Below, one piece after another: positions 22,316 through 33,099 of a DNA stretch of 64,000 nt. The notes under the pieces are model-generated. The model did not search any database. It saw only the letters and a program-made list of their open reading frames with translations, and had not been told where the DNA came from. Numbering within the stretch: the stretch's first letter is position 1; every line of letters starts with the position of its first letter. Both the position numbers and the translations under genes were made by a program. Origin of the DNA: Mantis religiosa (lineage: Eukaryota; Arthropoda; Insecta; Mantodea; Mantidae); NCBI GenBank assembly GCA_030765055.1, contig CM060947.1:53645591-53709590 (forward strand), given 5' to 3'.

Positions 22316-22414
22316 GAATTTTCATCCTCTGGACCACGACCCACAAGCCCGGGAAATACATTATATTGGATTAAAGCTGGCCGTGAAAGCCTAAGCATGT
22401 ACACAAACGCAATA

Positions 22415-22650
22415 AATCGAAAATCACATCTCAAATTCTTTGTAAATAACCTCTAAAATCCCTTTCACTCTGAATTTATTTTTCTAGGGTGAAAAACCTG
22501 TAAGAGCCAGACAAAATATTGATTCACACAAAACGGAAATGTATAATCTTGTTTAACGTACAGTCTATTCTGATATTTTATTTATTTTTTTTAGAAGTAA
22601 ACTATACCCGAAGTATTCCTTGTAATGTTTCAATGTCAGAATGATCATGT
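22415..22650 (+). repeat. dispersed repeat, copy 2 of a direct pair
   Basis: Second copy of the repeat at 20911-21155. It starts immediately after the foldback flank. Confidence 0.65.
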
Positions 22651-22764
22651 TTCCTAAATAAAAATTCGTTACTTTTATCTCTAATTATTCAAAGGGATTT
22701 TAATCTCAAAGTTACCGGCCTTAAAACATTTGACCATCTTTTAAGCCTACTTCATTCCCTTAAT

Positions 22765-23011
22765 GCGCGCCTCGATAGCGTAGATGGTAGCGTGTCTGCC
22801 TCACGTTAAAAAGTTCTCGAGTTCGAATCTCGGTCAGGGTGAGTTACCTGGATAAGGTTTTTCCGGGGTTTTCCCTTATCCTGAAAGAGGAATATCGGGT
22901 AACTCTAAGCTCCATGGACCCTAGGTTAATTTGAGCATTATTTCACCCAATTCATTCACCGTCGGATATGACTTAACGTTGGAGAAAGTAAATTACAACA
23001 ACAACAACAAT
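22765..23011 (+). repeat. SINE-A, full length with (CAA)n tail
   Basis: Intact A-box 'tagcgtagatggtagcgtg', B-box 'gagttcgaatctcgg', body and 'aaattac' followed by CAA repeats. Confidence 0.92.
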
Positions 23012-23169
23012 TCTCCTAACACTGTCCCTGCAATAAAAATACAGGATGGTCCCTTCCAATCTCTCTAATTTAACTTTTAAAGCTTCTCTGTTGCAGACTT
23101 TGTGTTTCGGTTTGAAGTTAAGAAACGAGTACAAAGTCAAGTTTTACCAGTATTTTTTTTTAAACCTTA

Positions 23170-23635
23170 AATTCATCACTGATAGGCGGCAGTGTATGTA
23201 TTCAACATGGTGTCAATGCAAGAGAAAGCGCAGGCAGTTTAATGGTATACAGAGTGCGAAAGCTATCATTATACTGGAAAGACAAAGCAGCAGAATAATC
23301 TTCCAGCAAAATGGTGCACCACCTCACTGGAGCCACTTTGTGTGTACATCTCTGAACAATGCTTTCCCAAACCGCTGGATCGATCGCGATGGGTCAATAG
23401 CTTGGCCTCCTCAACTGCGCGACATAACTCTATTACATATTTGTTCTATGGGTTTATGTAAAGGACATAGTGTACGCTACCAGAGTAATCGGCATTAACG
23501 TCTTACGCACCAGCATCGTAGAATCAATAGCAACCATTACACCAGATATGTTGGAGCGAACCTGGACTGAAATGGAATATCGTTTGGAAATTTTTCGTGC
23601 AACCCAAGGAGCGCATAGAGAAACCTACTGATTAT
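23170..23635 (+). pseudogene. Tc1/mariner-like DDD/E transposase remnant
   Basis: Reads IIFQQNGAPPHWSHFV, LNNAFPNRWIDRDGSIAWPPQLRDITLLHICSMG in pieces, then after frameshifts ITPDMLERTWTEMEYRLEIF-like residues. In active relatives the first block is QQDGAPPHW and the later one is 'WPPRSPDxTPLDFFLWG'. Here the first Asp is Asn, and the block carrying the last acid has become ITLLHIC. The upstream half is decayed (an MSMQEKAQAV-like start near 23208). I found no terminal repeats. Confidence 0.72.
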
Positions 23636-23689
23636 TTTCAAGAAAATATTTGAGTTATTCTTTTCAATAACGGCGTAGGGACGTGACGA

Positions 23690-24290
23690 TCCCATCGCCC
23701 AACCTTACGGTTGCAGTTAGCCAACCCAGTGACTTGGGTTATATCTGGGCTACCCGGGCTCGCGAGAGGAAATAAATATTGGGAGTATAGTTGCTCACTG
23801 GGCAAAGGGCCCCATACCCAGGGTTAAGTGTGAAGACATCAACGGGATTTTCGGCGGAGAAGTTCTTCAGTACGGCGATGTCGCGGAAGAGGCATCCAAC
23901 CTAATGGGGAGAATACATTAGGAATGCACAGATGAGGTTCGAAGTCCTTTAAGACAGCTCATCTAGGAGAGGACAACTCCGATATGAAACCGGGCCCTCC
24001 AGGATGGGGGTTTAGCATTGGGCTGGAAACCCAATCTAGTAAAATTGGAACTTACTCACAATTCTCAAAAGAATTGAAATTTTTGAGAAGCGTGGCAGCT
24101 TATAAAACAAAATCATATTTTAAGAATGGACGCGGAACGACTTCCAAGAAGAGTTTTAGATTACATGCCGAAGGAAAAGAGAGATGTGGGTCGCCCAGCT
24201 CTACGCTGGAAGGATCAGCAGGCTATTGAAGAGAACGGAACGGGTCACAGGCCCCAATCCTTGAAGATGATGATGAGCTTTTTCAATACA
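23690..24290 (+). pseudogene. LINE with internal deletion: 5' region joined to ORF2 C-terminus
   Basis: The first ~380 bp are GC-richer and resemble a LINE 5' leader ('gggccctccaggatgggggt' followed by 'gggctggaaacccaatc'). After a short AT-rich join, 24105-24290 encodes the C-terminal tail MDAERLPRRVLDYMPKEKR, DVGRPALRWKDQ, ENGTGHRPQSLKMMMS. Such a tail ending in a short ATG-repeat microsatellite is typical of RTE/CR1-like insect LINEs. The endonuclease and RT are missing between the two parts, so this is either an aberrant copy or an internally deleted one. Clade assignment is tentative. Confidence 0.6.
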
Positions 24291-25334
24291 ATTTATAAAA
24301 TATCCCTAGTGTCTTTGATTTTAATTTGCAAAGCAATGGAAATTGGGGAGATTTCTGCGGGACATCTGTAAAATGAAATCCACAAATTTCAATCTCGATT
24401 AAAATTAAATGAATAGAAAAATACTTTATTAAGAACACTTAAAGAAAGTGCAGAGAAAGTCATGCAAGTAGTTTAAAATATCAGCATTTTCTTTTTCCTT
24501 TATTGAACTGCATACCTCGCTTTTTCGTGGTGGTATCTGTTTCCGAAATATTCATTGTTGCGTTTGAATTATTTTGTACTATATATTAATAATTTGTTAG
24601 GAGTTGCTAAATCTGTATTTCCCGTCAGTTCCAAAATGCCTCACGTATGGCTTACAGAGGTGAAACGAAATCAGCAAACTTTGGAACACTGTGCTATTGT
24701 GAACACTTCTGCACCTTTGGAGATGCAGAAAACAAGTTTAGGCAGCTGGTGACCTGAAACGGCTCTTTGCAGGCTCTTACTTCAAAGAAAAAGCAGAGAG
24801 GTAGGTAACCAAATACAGAGCCGGCCGTCTTGTGTAACCTTATACACTCCCTCGGTGAAAACAAGGAAGGTCATGCGACACCAGCGCCTTCATTAAAACA
24901 ATACTAACTGACTCATTTTTATATAGTAATTTAATATGGTTATCCTAATTTTTTATAACAACGATATATTAACGATGTTACAGTAACGAAACATCCTATC
25001 CTAAAACAAACAGCCATTATAATACCGGAATCATTCCCTGGTAAGTTTAAAAATTAAGAAATGATATTCAGTAGATAAATAACTGTAAAACAATTTATAT
25101 GCATTAAAATCAATGTATAATGAGATTAACTCTTCCATGCATGTATATCTTGCTAATACATAAGCTATTTTAATCAAAATCGTCAGATGTACATTTTACA
25201 GTTAAAATTGAAAATAACATACGGTTACATTATTGTATAAATAGCTTAAAGCACATGGCGATATTAAAACCATTAGATCGAATTTTGAGAAAATATATAT
25301 TTTTTTCCTAATACGTATAGTATTTTTATTATTA
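24291..25334. other. AT-rich, no recognisable gene
   Basis: No open frame with recognisable motifs. A purine-rich patch near 24785-24860 is the only compositional change. Confidence 0.5.
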
Positions 25335-26041
25335 TTTATGTCCTTCAATTATAAGTCATAACGGAGATGAATGACATTTGTGATGCTCAAATGAGACCAC
25401 GATCCGCAGAGCTTAGGGTTACCTGACATTCTTTTTCAGGATGAGGGAAAATCCTGGATAAGGGTACATGTAATTCTCTTTGATTGAGCGGGATGGCTCA
25501 GACAGTTTCGCCTGTGGCCGGGTTCGATTCCCGTGGCAAACCTATCTGACACATGGACCTTATCGTGGTTTTGCTGGATCGCCAGGTGAATGCTGGGTAT
25601 TTGAATTACAGCTCCCGAATTTGCTGTCCCTCAATTTCATGTCCATTATCATTTCCATAATATCCCATCTGGTGCTCTTTCTCAGGGTAAACATTTCGGC
25701 GGAAGTGCCGGCGTCGCATGGCATGATGATGTGCTCTAGGTAATGTTTCCTCCTCCGGTAGGACGATCTGCGGTCTGGTGGAGACCAACTGATAAATTGT
25801 AAGGACCCTGCACTCTGCACTGCCATGACTCCTTAGGAGAGCCACCCTCTGTCTCCTCTCATCTCATCCTTCCTCCCATGGCTCCTCTGCCTGATGGCAT
25901 AGGTATAATAAACCATGTCTGGATCTCCGTGCCAATCCCCTACGTAGCGTAGTGCAGTTCAGTCCAACCTGACCAAGATTCGAACTCAGAACTTCTTGAA
26001 CGTGAGGCACACACACTACCATCTACGCCAACAAGTCGGGC
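25335..26041 (-). repeat. SINE-A split by SINE-B
   Basis: The tail and body lie at 25335-25470 ('gctcaaatgagaccacgatc', 'ggaaaatcctggataagg'). The tRNA head lies at 25960-26041 ('gaccaagattcgaactcaga', 'ctaccatctacgcc'). The intervening ~490 bp is SINE-B in the plus orientation, so SINE-B landed in an existing SINE-A. Confidence 0.75.
25471..25959 (+). repeat. SINE-B, near full length
   Basis: tRNA-like head: A-box-like 'gggatggctcagacag' and B-box 'gggttcgattcccg'. Body 'gccaggtgaatgctgggta' and 'ctggtgctctttctcagggt', a purine/pyrimidine block, and tail 'aaggaccctgcactctgcac' to 'ccctacgtagcgtagtg'. Its length of ~490 bp is long for a SINE. Confidence 0.8.
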
Positions 26042-26285
26042 TGAACTATGTATAGTGGGAAGACGATGCAGATATTACATTACTTTCAATACTAAATGTC
26101 GAGATTTCATAATATACACACATTTTGAGGTCCCGAATAAAAATCGTTGTAGATAAGACTTGTGTGCGTATTTTAAGTTCGGTAGTTTCCAAGGATGCGA
26201 CAGGCAGCTTTTCAAAAATTCTCTTCCTTCTTCAGCTGCACTTTACTTGGAAATACTTCAAAAAATTGATTTTCTCAAAAATGTG

Positions 26286-26372
26286 TAACGATTTTCATTA
26301 AACTACATGTTAAAGACATGACAAGTGAAATGTATGCCTTGAATTTTCTGGGAATGTCCTCAGAAGTCCTCT
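26286..26372 (+). repeat. dispersed AT-rich repeat fragment
   Basis: 'gattttcattaaactacatg' through 'gaattttctgggaatgtcct' resembles 31465-31560 and the 5' side of 20861-20970. It stops exactly at the SINE-B head. Confidence 0.45.
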
Positions 26373-26376
26373 ACAT

Positions 26377-27006
26377 TATGACCGAGCGGAAAGGCTCAGG
26401 CGGTTTCGTCTGTGTCCCGCATTCGGGAGGACCGGCTTCGATTCCCGTGACCAACCTACCTGATCCATGGGTTTTTCGGGGGGTTTCCCATGTCGCTAGG
26501 CGAATGCTGGGTAGGTTAATTAAATCCCCCGGATTTTCTGGACCTCCATTTCATCTTCATTATCATTTCATATCATCTCTCATCTCTGGTCTCTTTCAGG
26601 GTAGAATTCGGCGGGAGTATCGGCGGTGCATGCCAGGATAATATGCTCTGAGGTAAACTACTTTCTCCTCTGGTAGTTTGATTGCCACTCTCTGCTTCTC
26701 TGGTGGGAGCATTTTGGGACCGCCAGCCAGGTACCTTTGGGGCCTGTCTTGGTATCATTAGGGTTCGGCTGCTGGGCTCTTTGCCGTCCCGTTGTGGGGG
26801 AGCGTGTTCGTTGTCCTGGCCTGTCGGGGGAAGTCTCTATCCAGGTAAACTGTAGGGACCCTGCCCTCTGTACTGTCGTGGCTCCTTGGTTCGGCTACCC
26901 TCTTTCTGCTACACTTCATCCTTCCTCTCGGGGGTGCCCCCACTTAGAGGCATAGGAACAATGGAGTCAGCATGTTGGCCTACGTACCGAATCCCCTCCG
27001 TAGTGA
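26377..27006 (+). repeat. SINE-B, longest copy
   Basis: Head 'gaccgagcggaaaggctcagg', with a 16-base insertion before the B-box 'gcttcgattcccg'. The body matches 25540-25700. A copy-specific GC-rich stretch follows at 26690-26840, then the tail to 'aatcccctccgtagtg'. It lies ~420 bp after the previous SINE-B in the same orientation. Confidence 0.82.
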
Positions 27007-28262
27007 ATTCCTAATTTTAATCGTAATTCTCTACATTCTGGATGACTTTAGAAAACTGGTAAACCATAAATATGGATAAAACCTTACTACACTGGAGAAA
27101 ACTGTAGGATTTCGTTAAAATATATATTTCATGTTCATTGAACTGTTTGCTGTTCTTTCTTTGCTGAAATAGGAAGTCATTATTCTATACTTTTATTCTT
27201 TGTCATACAACGAATTGTGTAAGTATGTGGATTGAATATGTATCTATATTAACAAGACTCGTTCGTAGGAATAGTTTGTATGACTGCGAGTAGAAAGAAT
27301 CATGAGAACGTGACACACAGTTCTTTTTAATTTGTCATGCCTGTCGCTTAATCAGGAAACCAGTGTTAAACCATGTTTATCGAATTCTTTAGTTCATATC
27401 ACAATTTCTGAACAAAACAGTCCAGCATGGAGGAGTTACACAGACTGACTGCAAGAGAATGTAATAAAGGTCTATAGTATAATAATCATGACCCTTTTTA
27501 GTTCGGCATAATTTATTTTGATAGACATAGACCCTGGCGGGGTTTGAACCAAAGCACGGCGGTTGTATTTATAATGACAATAGACGCATACATATGCGCA
27601 CTAACAAAAATGTAATTCTGGCTCATACTGCAGCATAAAGGGGACGCTGTTAATGAGCCAATAAACAGAGCTATTTTGCATTCCATTGTTGCACCAGTAC
27701 CAATTACATACAGCCCTTGCCATTCCGCCATAAATAAAATCTCATTTCAAAGGGTAGCGAATCTTTGTTTCGGTTATTGAACAAAAGGGTTCGTGGATCG
27801 TGAAAAATACTGCATTCGAAATCTTTAGAGCAGCCAATTTATCGCTGCGTAAATCTAATTCAGGTAACAATTACAGCGTACTGCTGCCAGTTAAAATGAG
27901 ATCGGATATATAAGAACTACCATTTTACTGCTCAGTAAATTTCGTGCCATGCTGAATACAAAACACCTCATTTAAAATACTCTGCTTTCATAGATTTAGC
28001 GATACATTGGCCTAGTGTGTCAACTGTCACTCTGAGAGTTGCCAACTTTGACATTTATCCATTTGCGACTGTGTTTTTTCGCTTTCTGTTCTACGATAGT
28101 GATACTTCAGAACTTCCTATTCATTCTGCTGAGGTGCAAAGTTCAACTTCATCATCTGTTTACCTAACATACCTCTGTGTTTTTTCTACAGACTTGCATG
28201 AACTAAGCATACTGGGAGAGAATTGGATAGAACCTTACGTCGACCATACTTGATCTACTGCA
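27007..28262. other. no recognisable gene
   Basis: AT-rich. An isolated B-box-like sequence (reverse strand 'ggttcaaaccccgcc') occurs at about 27538-27552 without an A-box at normal spacing. Confidence 0.45.
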
Positions 28263-28350
28263 CCCATGTCCCAAGTGGAGCATCCTTGGGAGGAATATGA
28301 GGTGAGAGGAGACAGAGAGTACTCACGACAGTGCAGAGTGCAGGGTGTAA
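28263..28350 (-). repeat. SINE-B 3'-tail fragment
   Basis: Inverted tail blocks: 'gaggtgagaggagacagaga' and 'acagtgcagagtgcagggt'. Confidence 0.75.
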
Positions 28351-28587
28351 TACAATATCAAAATCTGATACGTCACTCTGTACGCTAAACTTATTTCCAT
28401 GGCAATTCCTTCAAAACCTGACACGCCCAATTTAGTTAATTTTGCCTTTATGCTTGTGTCAACAGTGTTATTAGTTGCGAAGGTGTCCGTCAGTGTGTTG
28501 GGAGCTTCAAACATTAGTGCTTTTACTGTTGCCTTCAACACTTTTTGGTTTGTTTTGAAGTGCTGAATAATAACGTTTCAGTTGGTG

Positions 28588-28653
28588 ATGTTTCGGAAGG
28601 GTCCAGGAAAGGGAAGAAAATCCTTCGGCACGTGAGACTGATAAAATGGAAAG
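28588..28653 (+). CDS. candidate first exon of an unidentified host gene
   Basis: Ends in a strong donor, AAAG|GTAAGT (GT at 28654). The only in-frame start that fits the later exons is the ATG at 28646, in a good context (A at -3, G at +4). It adds ATGGAAAG to the coding sequence and leaves two bases over. Upstream of it this frame has a stop, so the rest would be 5' untranslated. The 5' boundary is arbitrary. Confidence 0.3.
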
Positions 28654-28765
28654 GTAAGTTATACTGCAGTTTGGAATGCAATATTAGACGCCAACGCATA
28701 ATGCTTTTTAAACTTAAATGAACCATATAATTATTAACCATGCTATGCGACATGTTTAATTTTAG

Positions 28766-28938
28766 TAGAAGTGTAGAAACCTGCAGAGAATTACTTACTA
28801 CTGAATCACATGAAATTCCAACAATTGAAGCTCGTGCAACAGAAGAACTAACTATTAAAGCCCGCGCTGTCAGTGCATTGTTGGTTCTCTCAAAGGATTT
28901 AAAAGGTCTTGCAAGCACAACTGCAAGTCGAAGTCTTG
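28766..28938 (+). CDS. candidate second exon
   Basis: Acceptor 'tttaattttag' at 28755-28765, after a 112-bp intron; donor CTTG|GTGAGT at 28939. With the first exon the frame reads MESRSVETCRELL, then IEARATEELTIKARAVSALL, ending in ASTTASRSL, without a stop, and leaves one base over. It is helical and charged, with no family that I recognise. GC content is higher than in its neighbourhood, and it does not match any repeat in the window. Confidence 0.38.
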
Positions 28939-29344
28939 GTGAGTGACTTTATTTTATTGAAAGCCCAGCATACTAGAAGAAATTCGTGAAGAAGAACAAA
29001 AAGAAGAAGCAACCGAATAACGCCATGGTGAAAAGGAAACAATGCTGTGTGCTTGCAGTGAAAAGGAACCTATATTATGTTTACATGTATAGTTTTCTCT
29101 TAAGAAAAGAAGAAGGCTATTTTGAAGATATTCAGTAAAGTGCATAAGAGTATTTGAAATGAAAGCTGTATGTGATATTTCCGCACATTTTGATTCCTAT
29201 TTTAAAAAAGTTATATTGAATACTTTCTGTGTTGTACGTTTTTTGCTTTTAGTTAAAAGTTAAGTAAAGTGGACATGTCATGTTCTTAATGTTTGCTCCT
29301 CATATATCCTACATTTGATCAGTTAGAAACTCCCCGGAAGCCAG

Positions 29345-30128
29345 TACAATCGGCATCCCATCCTAATGTGGCCCTGAAACGGCAGTAGGCCAGACCGGAG
29401 ACCGCAAACCGTCCTACTGGAAGAGGAAGTTTACTATTGTATGGCTGAGGAATACTTGAAAACATTACATTCTGAAATATTGCTGACTGACTCCTTCAGC
29501 CAGACAGTCTCAACTCTCGACTCTCTAAACTGACTACTCTGACTGCTCTCTCGGTGACTGCTCTCTTAAACAGCACTTAAATATGGTGACCTACTGCCAA
29601 ATCTACGTTCCCACAAGAGCTAAGCAGGATTATATTCCTCAAAACATCCTACGCAATTCGGGGTCTACCTGACTCAGATTACTATAGTAAGTGCAGTTCC
29701 AACCGGCCACTTGTACTGATCGACATTAGTAAACAAGAAACTGATGTCATAAGCTAAGATCACGTAAAAACTCATACGTTCTTTTCAAAGATCAGCAGAA
29801 ATAAAAACATTAGAATGTTCAAGGTGTGCCAACAAGTCACGGCATAAGAAATAAGCTCCAGAAGTTGCTATGTTTTCAAGTATTCCTCAACCATACACGT
29901 GCCAGTATCATCCTGCCATGCACCGCCGAGACATTTGCCGACACTTCTACCCTGAAAGAGACCACCAGATGAGAGATGCTGTAAAATAATAATGGAGATG
30001 AAATGGAGGGACAGAAATTCATGGATATAATTAAAGTACCCAGTATTCGCCTAGCGAACTGGGAAAACCCCGTGAGAATTGAACCCGAACCTCCCGGGCC
30101 ACAGACGAAACCGCCTGAGACATCCCTT
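29345..30128 (-). repeat. SINE-B split by a terminal-inverted-repeat element
   Basis: The first part is 29345-29436 ('gaccggagaccgcaaaccgt', 'ctggaagaggaagtt'). The second is 29897-30128 ('ccatgcaccgccgaga', 'ctgaaagagaccaccagatg', head 'ccgcctgagacatccctt'). The middle is a separate element. Confidence 0.75.
29437..29896. mobile_element. ~460-bp element with 28-bp terminal inverted repeats
   Basis: The left end 'TGTATGGCTGAGGAATACTT' and the right end are inverted copies with one mismatch over about 28 bp. It begins TG and ends CA. It lies within a SINE-B, which fixes the borders. The internal part is C/T-rich with repeated 'gactgctctc' motifs and has no coding frame. I could not settle a target duplication, so the superfamily is open; a non-autonomous DNA transposon is most likely. 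Confidence 0.68.
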
Positions 30129-30529
30129 GTAAATGGTGATATAACATCTGTACAGCTACAGACATCGAATGTTGCAGTAATTATATTTGGTGGTTTAATT
30201 GTACAGCTTAAATCTTATATGGGTATTTACTTCCTGTTTATTATTTTCTATCCAGGCATGTAGGAAGTAGAGTAAGTATTAATTTTCCTCAAACATTTGA
30301 AGTCAGGATTTTACATAAATATTATTTTACAAGTACTCTGATGAAAAAAAAAAATACTGTTAGAACAAATTCGCTAGGATTGTGAGCATGGGTCTGCACA
30401 TGTAAATTAAAAATGGCAGCTCGGATAACTTTTGAGCTTGCTATTCGGATTCATAAATTTCAGAAGATGCTACAAAATACTTTTGTGAACAGCCCAGTAA
30501 TCTAACTTTTAAGATTTTTCTTATTTACC

Positions 30530-30632
30530 TACGTCTTCCAACGTTAAGTGGGTTCGGACGATGAATTAAATGATCGTTCAAATGAGTGCAGAGTTCATAA
30601 AGCTTAGTTATCCGACGTTCATCTTTTAGATG
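30530..30632 (-). repeat. SINE-A 3'-part fragment
   Basis: 'acgtcttccaacgttaagtg' and 'gagttcataaagcttag', inverted. Head missing. Confidence 0.75.
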
Positions 30633-31067
30633 TAGCAGTTATTTTAGATACTTCATGTTTTGTTAAGAATAGTCAAAGAGATTAGTATTTGTAATAAAAT
30701 AAAGAAGAAATCTAAAGTAGGTAATGGTGTAACCATGACAACGTAATATAAGAAGAGGTTGTTTAATGTTTTAAAAGATTTTGTTCTTCTGCTTATGAAT
30801 GTTGTAAGGGTGAGACCTGTATTTTTTTTCTCCGAGTGTATGCAGAAACAATTTTGTGTATGCATCACAGATGCTTAAGAAGCGTGTGCGCAAGGAAAGA
30901 AATAGTTCATCGTTGCATCTACCGCTGGTTTTAAAAAGGTCACATTAATAATATTTAGAATTGTATCAAAGAATTTAAAAAGGTATATGAGGAATTACAT
31001 TTCTATCTTTGAATAAGAAAAGTATTATTTTTTAATTCTTTAAAAGTTATAATACTAACTTTATCAG

Positions 31068-31184
31068 CCCTGTTGCCGCGACCCTGGGAAAGAAAAAGAA
31101 CTCATTGCTCAAGAACTACAGATGCGCCTAATTATCCAGAGTTGCAGGAGAAACTTCTAGATTTATTCAAGATCGTCACCAAAG
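31068..31184 (+). CDS. candidate third exon
   Basis: The acceptor at 31066-31067 is preceded by TACTAAC (31053-31059), a perfect branch-point match although close to the AG. The donor is AAAG|GTGAGA at 31185. Two bases complete the codon left by the second exon, and the frame continues open: LLPRPWERKRTHC, TTDAPNYPELQEKLLDLFKI, VTK, with one base over. The other two frames contain stops. The 2.1-kb intron before it holds SINE-B and the terminal-inverted-repeat element. I found no fourth exon. Confidence 0.38.
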
Positions 31185-31298
31185 GTGAGAAATTCATTTG
31201 CATCCACCTTCATTCCAAATAATCCTGCTTCAAGATGGTACCTCAACGTGGTGCAACATCATAGCACCTACAAACACCATCGCAAATAAAACTTCGCA

Positions 31299-31421
31299 TC
31301 AAGGATAAGGGAAACCTATGGGAAAAAAGCATTTCACATAACTCACCGTGACCGAGATTCGAACTCGGGATCCCTTAAGTGAGAGGTACTCTGGCACCAG
31401 GCTACATGGGAAGGCACCTTT
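31299..31421 (-). repeat. SINE-A 5'-part fragment
   Basis: 'aaggataagggaaacc', 'ctcaccgtgaccgagattc' and 'gaactcgggatccctt', with a decayed A-box. Body and tail missing. Confidence 0.75.
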
Positions 31422-32849
31422 TTGTAGAACAAGCTTCCGAATTGATTTTTAATTTTTAAGTTGTTCTAAAGATTTTATTAAAATGTCATATTTAAGATAT
31501 TTACATGACAAATGCATTTTGAATTATCTGGAAATAGACTTCTCACATGAGAAGTATTTTGTATAACTGGTAAGCCCTAGGAGACAAACTAAAATTAAGT
31601 TGAATTCAATTTATAGATACTCCTAAATTGCTATTTTTAATGATCTTATTATTCTAATGTTGTAATTCTAGGGTCGGGACTATAGACTTTATTTCCCTAC
31701 TGATGGAGTCCTGCTAAATATGTTAACCCAGACAAATAAAACATCACCTTAGGCCAGACTTCAACCTGCAACCTGGAAAGCCAAAAGCTAGCATTTTATG
31801 TTCCTAGACAACAATAAAGAGAAAAAAAACACATATTTAGATTATCAGTTTGGAAATATCATAGAAAGAGTGTTAACACTTGGAAGCCTGAACCCACTGC
31901 ATACGAATACGAATCGGCATCTCCTACCTCATCCAACGAATATGAAAAAAGATACTGTTTCTATAAAAATTTATCTGGATTAAAATAAGTATGTAGAAAA
32001 ATATTTGAAAGTTATATACAAAAAAGTGAGAGTGGATACGGACACTTATATGAATATAACATAATGTTTATTTATTTACCTTCTTTTACTTGTAGCCTAA
32101 TTTTTGCAGTATGAGCTGTAAGTTTCACTTGTAAGTTGAACAACCAGGCTACGATAATCGATTGCCAATGTTAAAGTTATTAACCTTGCTATGTCATTAT
32201 ACGTATTCATTTAATTTTCATACAGCCTCCATTCCTGTTATACCCTAACAGATAATATACAACGGACAGGCGTTTTGGACTGTATGGACTTCGTATTGTA
32301 TTTTCAAACACTTGCTTGTTTTCCAGCGTATCGCTATTGACTGACTGTGATCTTACATGCCTGGGAGATCAATCTTCCCGCATTCGTTGCAGCTTACCCG
32401 CTCTTTCAGTTGTTTTGTAGCATACAGCCACCATATCGCAGTAATAATAGTGTAATATTTGTATTAACAATCACAATAAATACAGACATCGTTTATTAAA
32501 TAGTTTAAGTCTTGATATGCCTTTATTTAATCCGTGCATCATGTTGATTTTCACATTAGTTTAGGAGGCGAGACTAGCCGAATGACATTCTTACCATTTC
32601 TATATAATATTGCCCTGCTATGCTTTTATCAGGAATCCAAAAGATACATCCTATTTACCACGTCTCTTAGATTTTCAACTTTCTAATGTTTTCCTAACAT
32701 CAAGAGAAAATAATCGATGCAAACAACTTTCCCAGCTTGATTTCATTTATTATAACGTTTATATGAAAATAAATCAGGTTATTCAATAATCTTCCACGTA
32801 CAGCACTGGCCTTATTGATAGTTCAACCAATTACAGACTTATTTTAAAT
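31422..32849. other. no recognisable gene; one AT-rich repeat relic
   Basis: 31465-31560 is related to the dispersed repeat at 26286-26372. The remainder is AT-rich without recognisable content. Confidence 0.45.
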
Positions 32850-33054
32850 ATAGATTCACCAACGTTAAGTCTTATGGGACGATGAATGAAATGGGTGAAA
32901 TAATTCTCAAATGAGCCCATGGTTTACAGAGCTTAGTTACCCAACTTTTATTTTTACGATAAGGGTAAAATCCGGAAAAACCATCACTGAGATTCGAACA
33001 CGGAGCTCTAGAAGGCAAGGCAGACACGCTACCACATACGCTACTGCGGCGAGA
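32850..33054 (-). repeat. SINE-A, internally shortened
   Basis: Tail 'caccaacgttaagtc', body 'gctta...ccatcactgag' with a deletion between body and head, head ending 'ctactgcggcgag'. Confidence 0.85.
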
Positions 33055-33099
33055 ACTCATTGTTGCTAGGCAACTAGGTAGACAGCATTACAATTGACA

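Larger units (their letters stand above)
22113..22362. mobile_element. foldback of two inverted Penelope-type termini
   Basis: Two ~110-bp arms are imperfect inverted copies of each other, from 'aatgtacttcccgggctg' on the left to its inverse at 'cccgggaaatacatt' on the right. The spacer is a short (GAAT)n-like loop at about 22232-22250. Arm landmarks: 'gtggtccaaaggatga', 'cctcacgtttcgctc', 'atcttcagaggattctagct'. The order 'cctctgaagat...gaaacgtcaggag...tctggaccac...agcccggg' is one I recognise from the ends of Penelope-like elements in other animals. The arms carry hammerhead-like cores. No protein-coding part remains. Confidence 0.65.

Noticed and set aside
28535..28918. 127-codon minus-strand frame as a gene
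   Set aside because: It is antisense to the candidate exons, starts from a non-ATG codon and crosses the apparent intron. Likely a shadow.
28973..29020. Acidic stretch ILEEIREEEQKEEATE as an exon continuing the candidate gene
   Set aside because: Its phase does not fit any acceptor downstream of the second exon; exon three at 31068 fits exactly.
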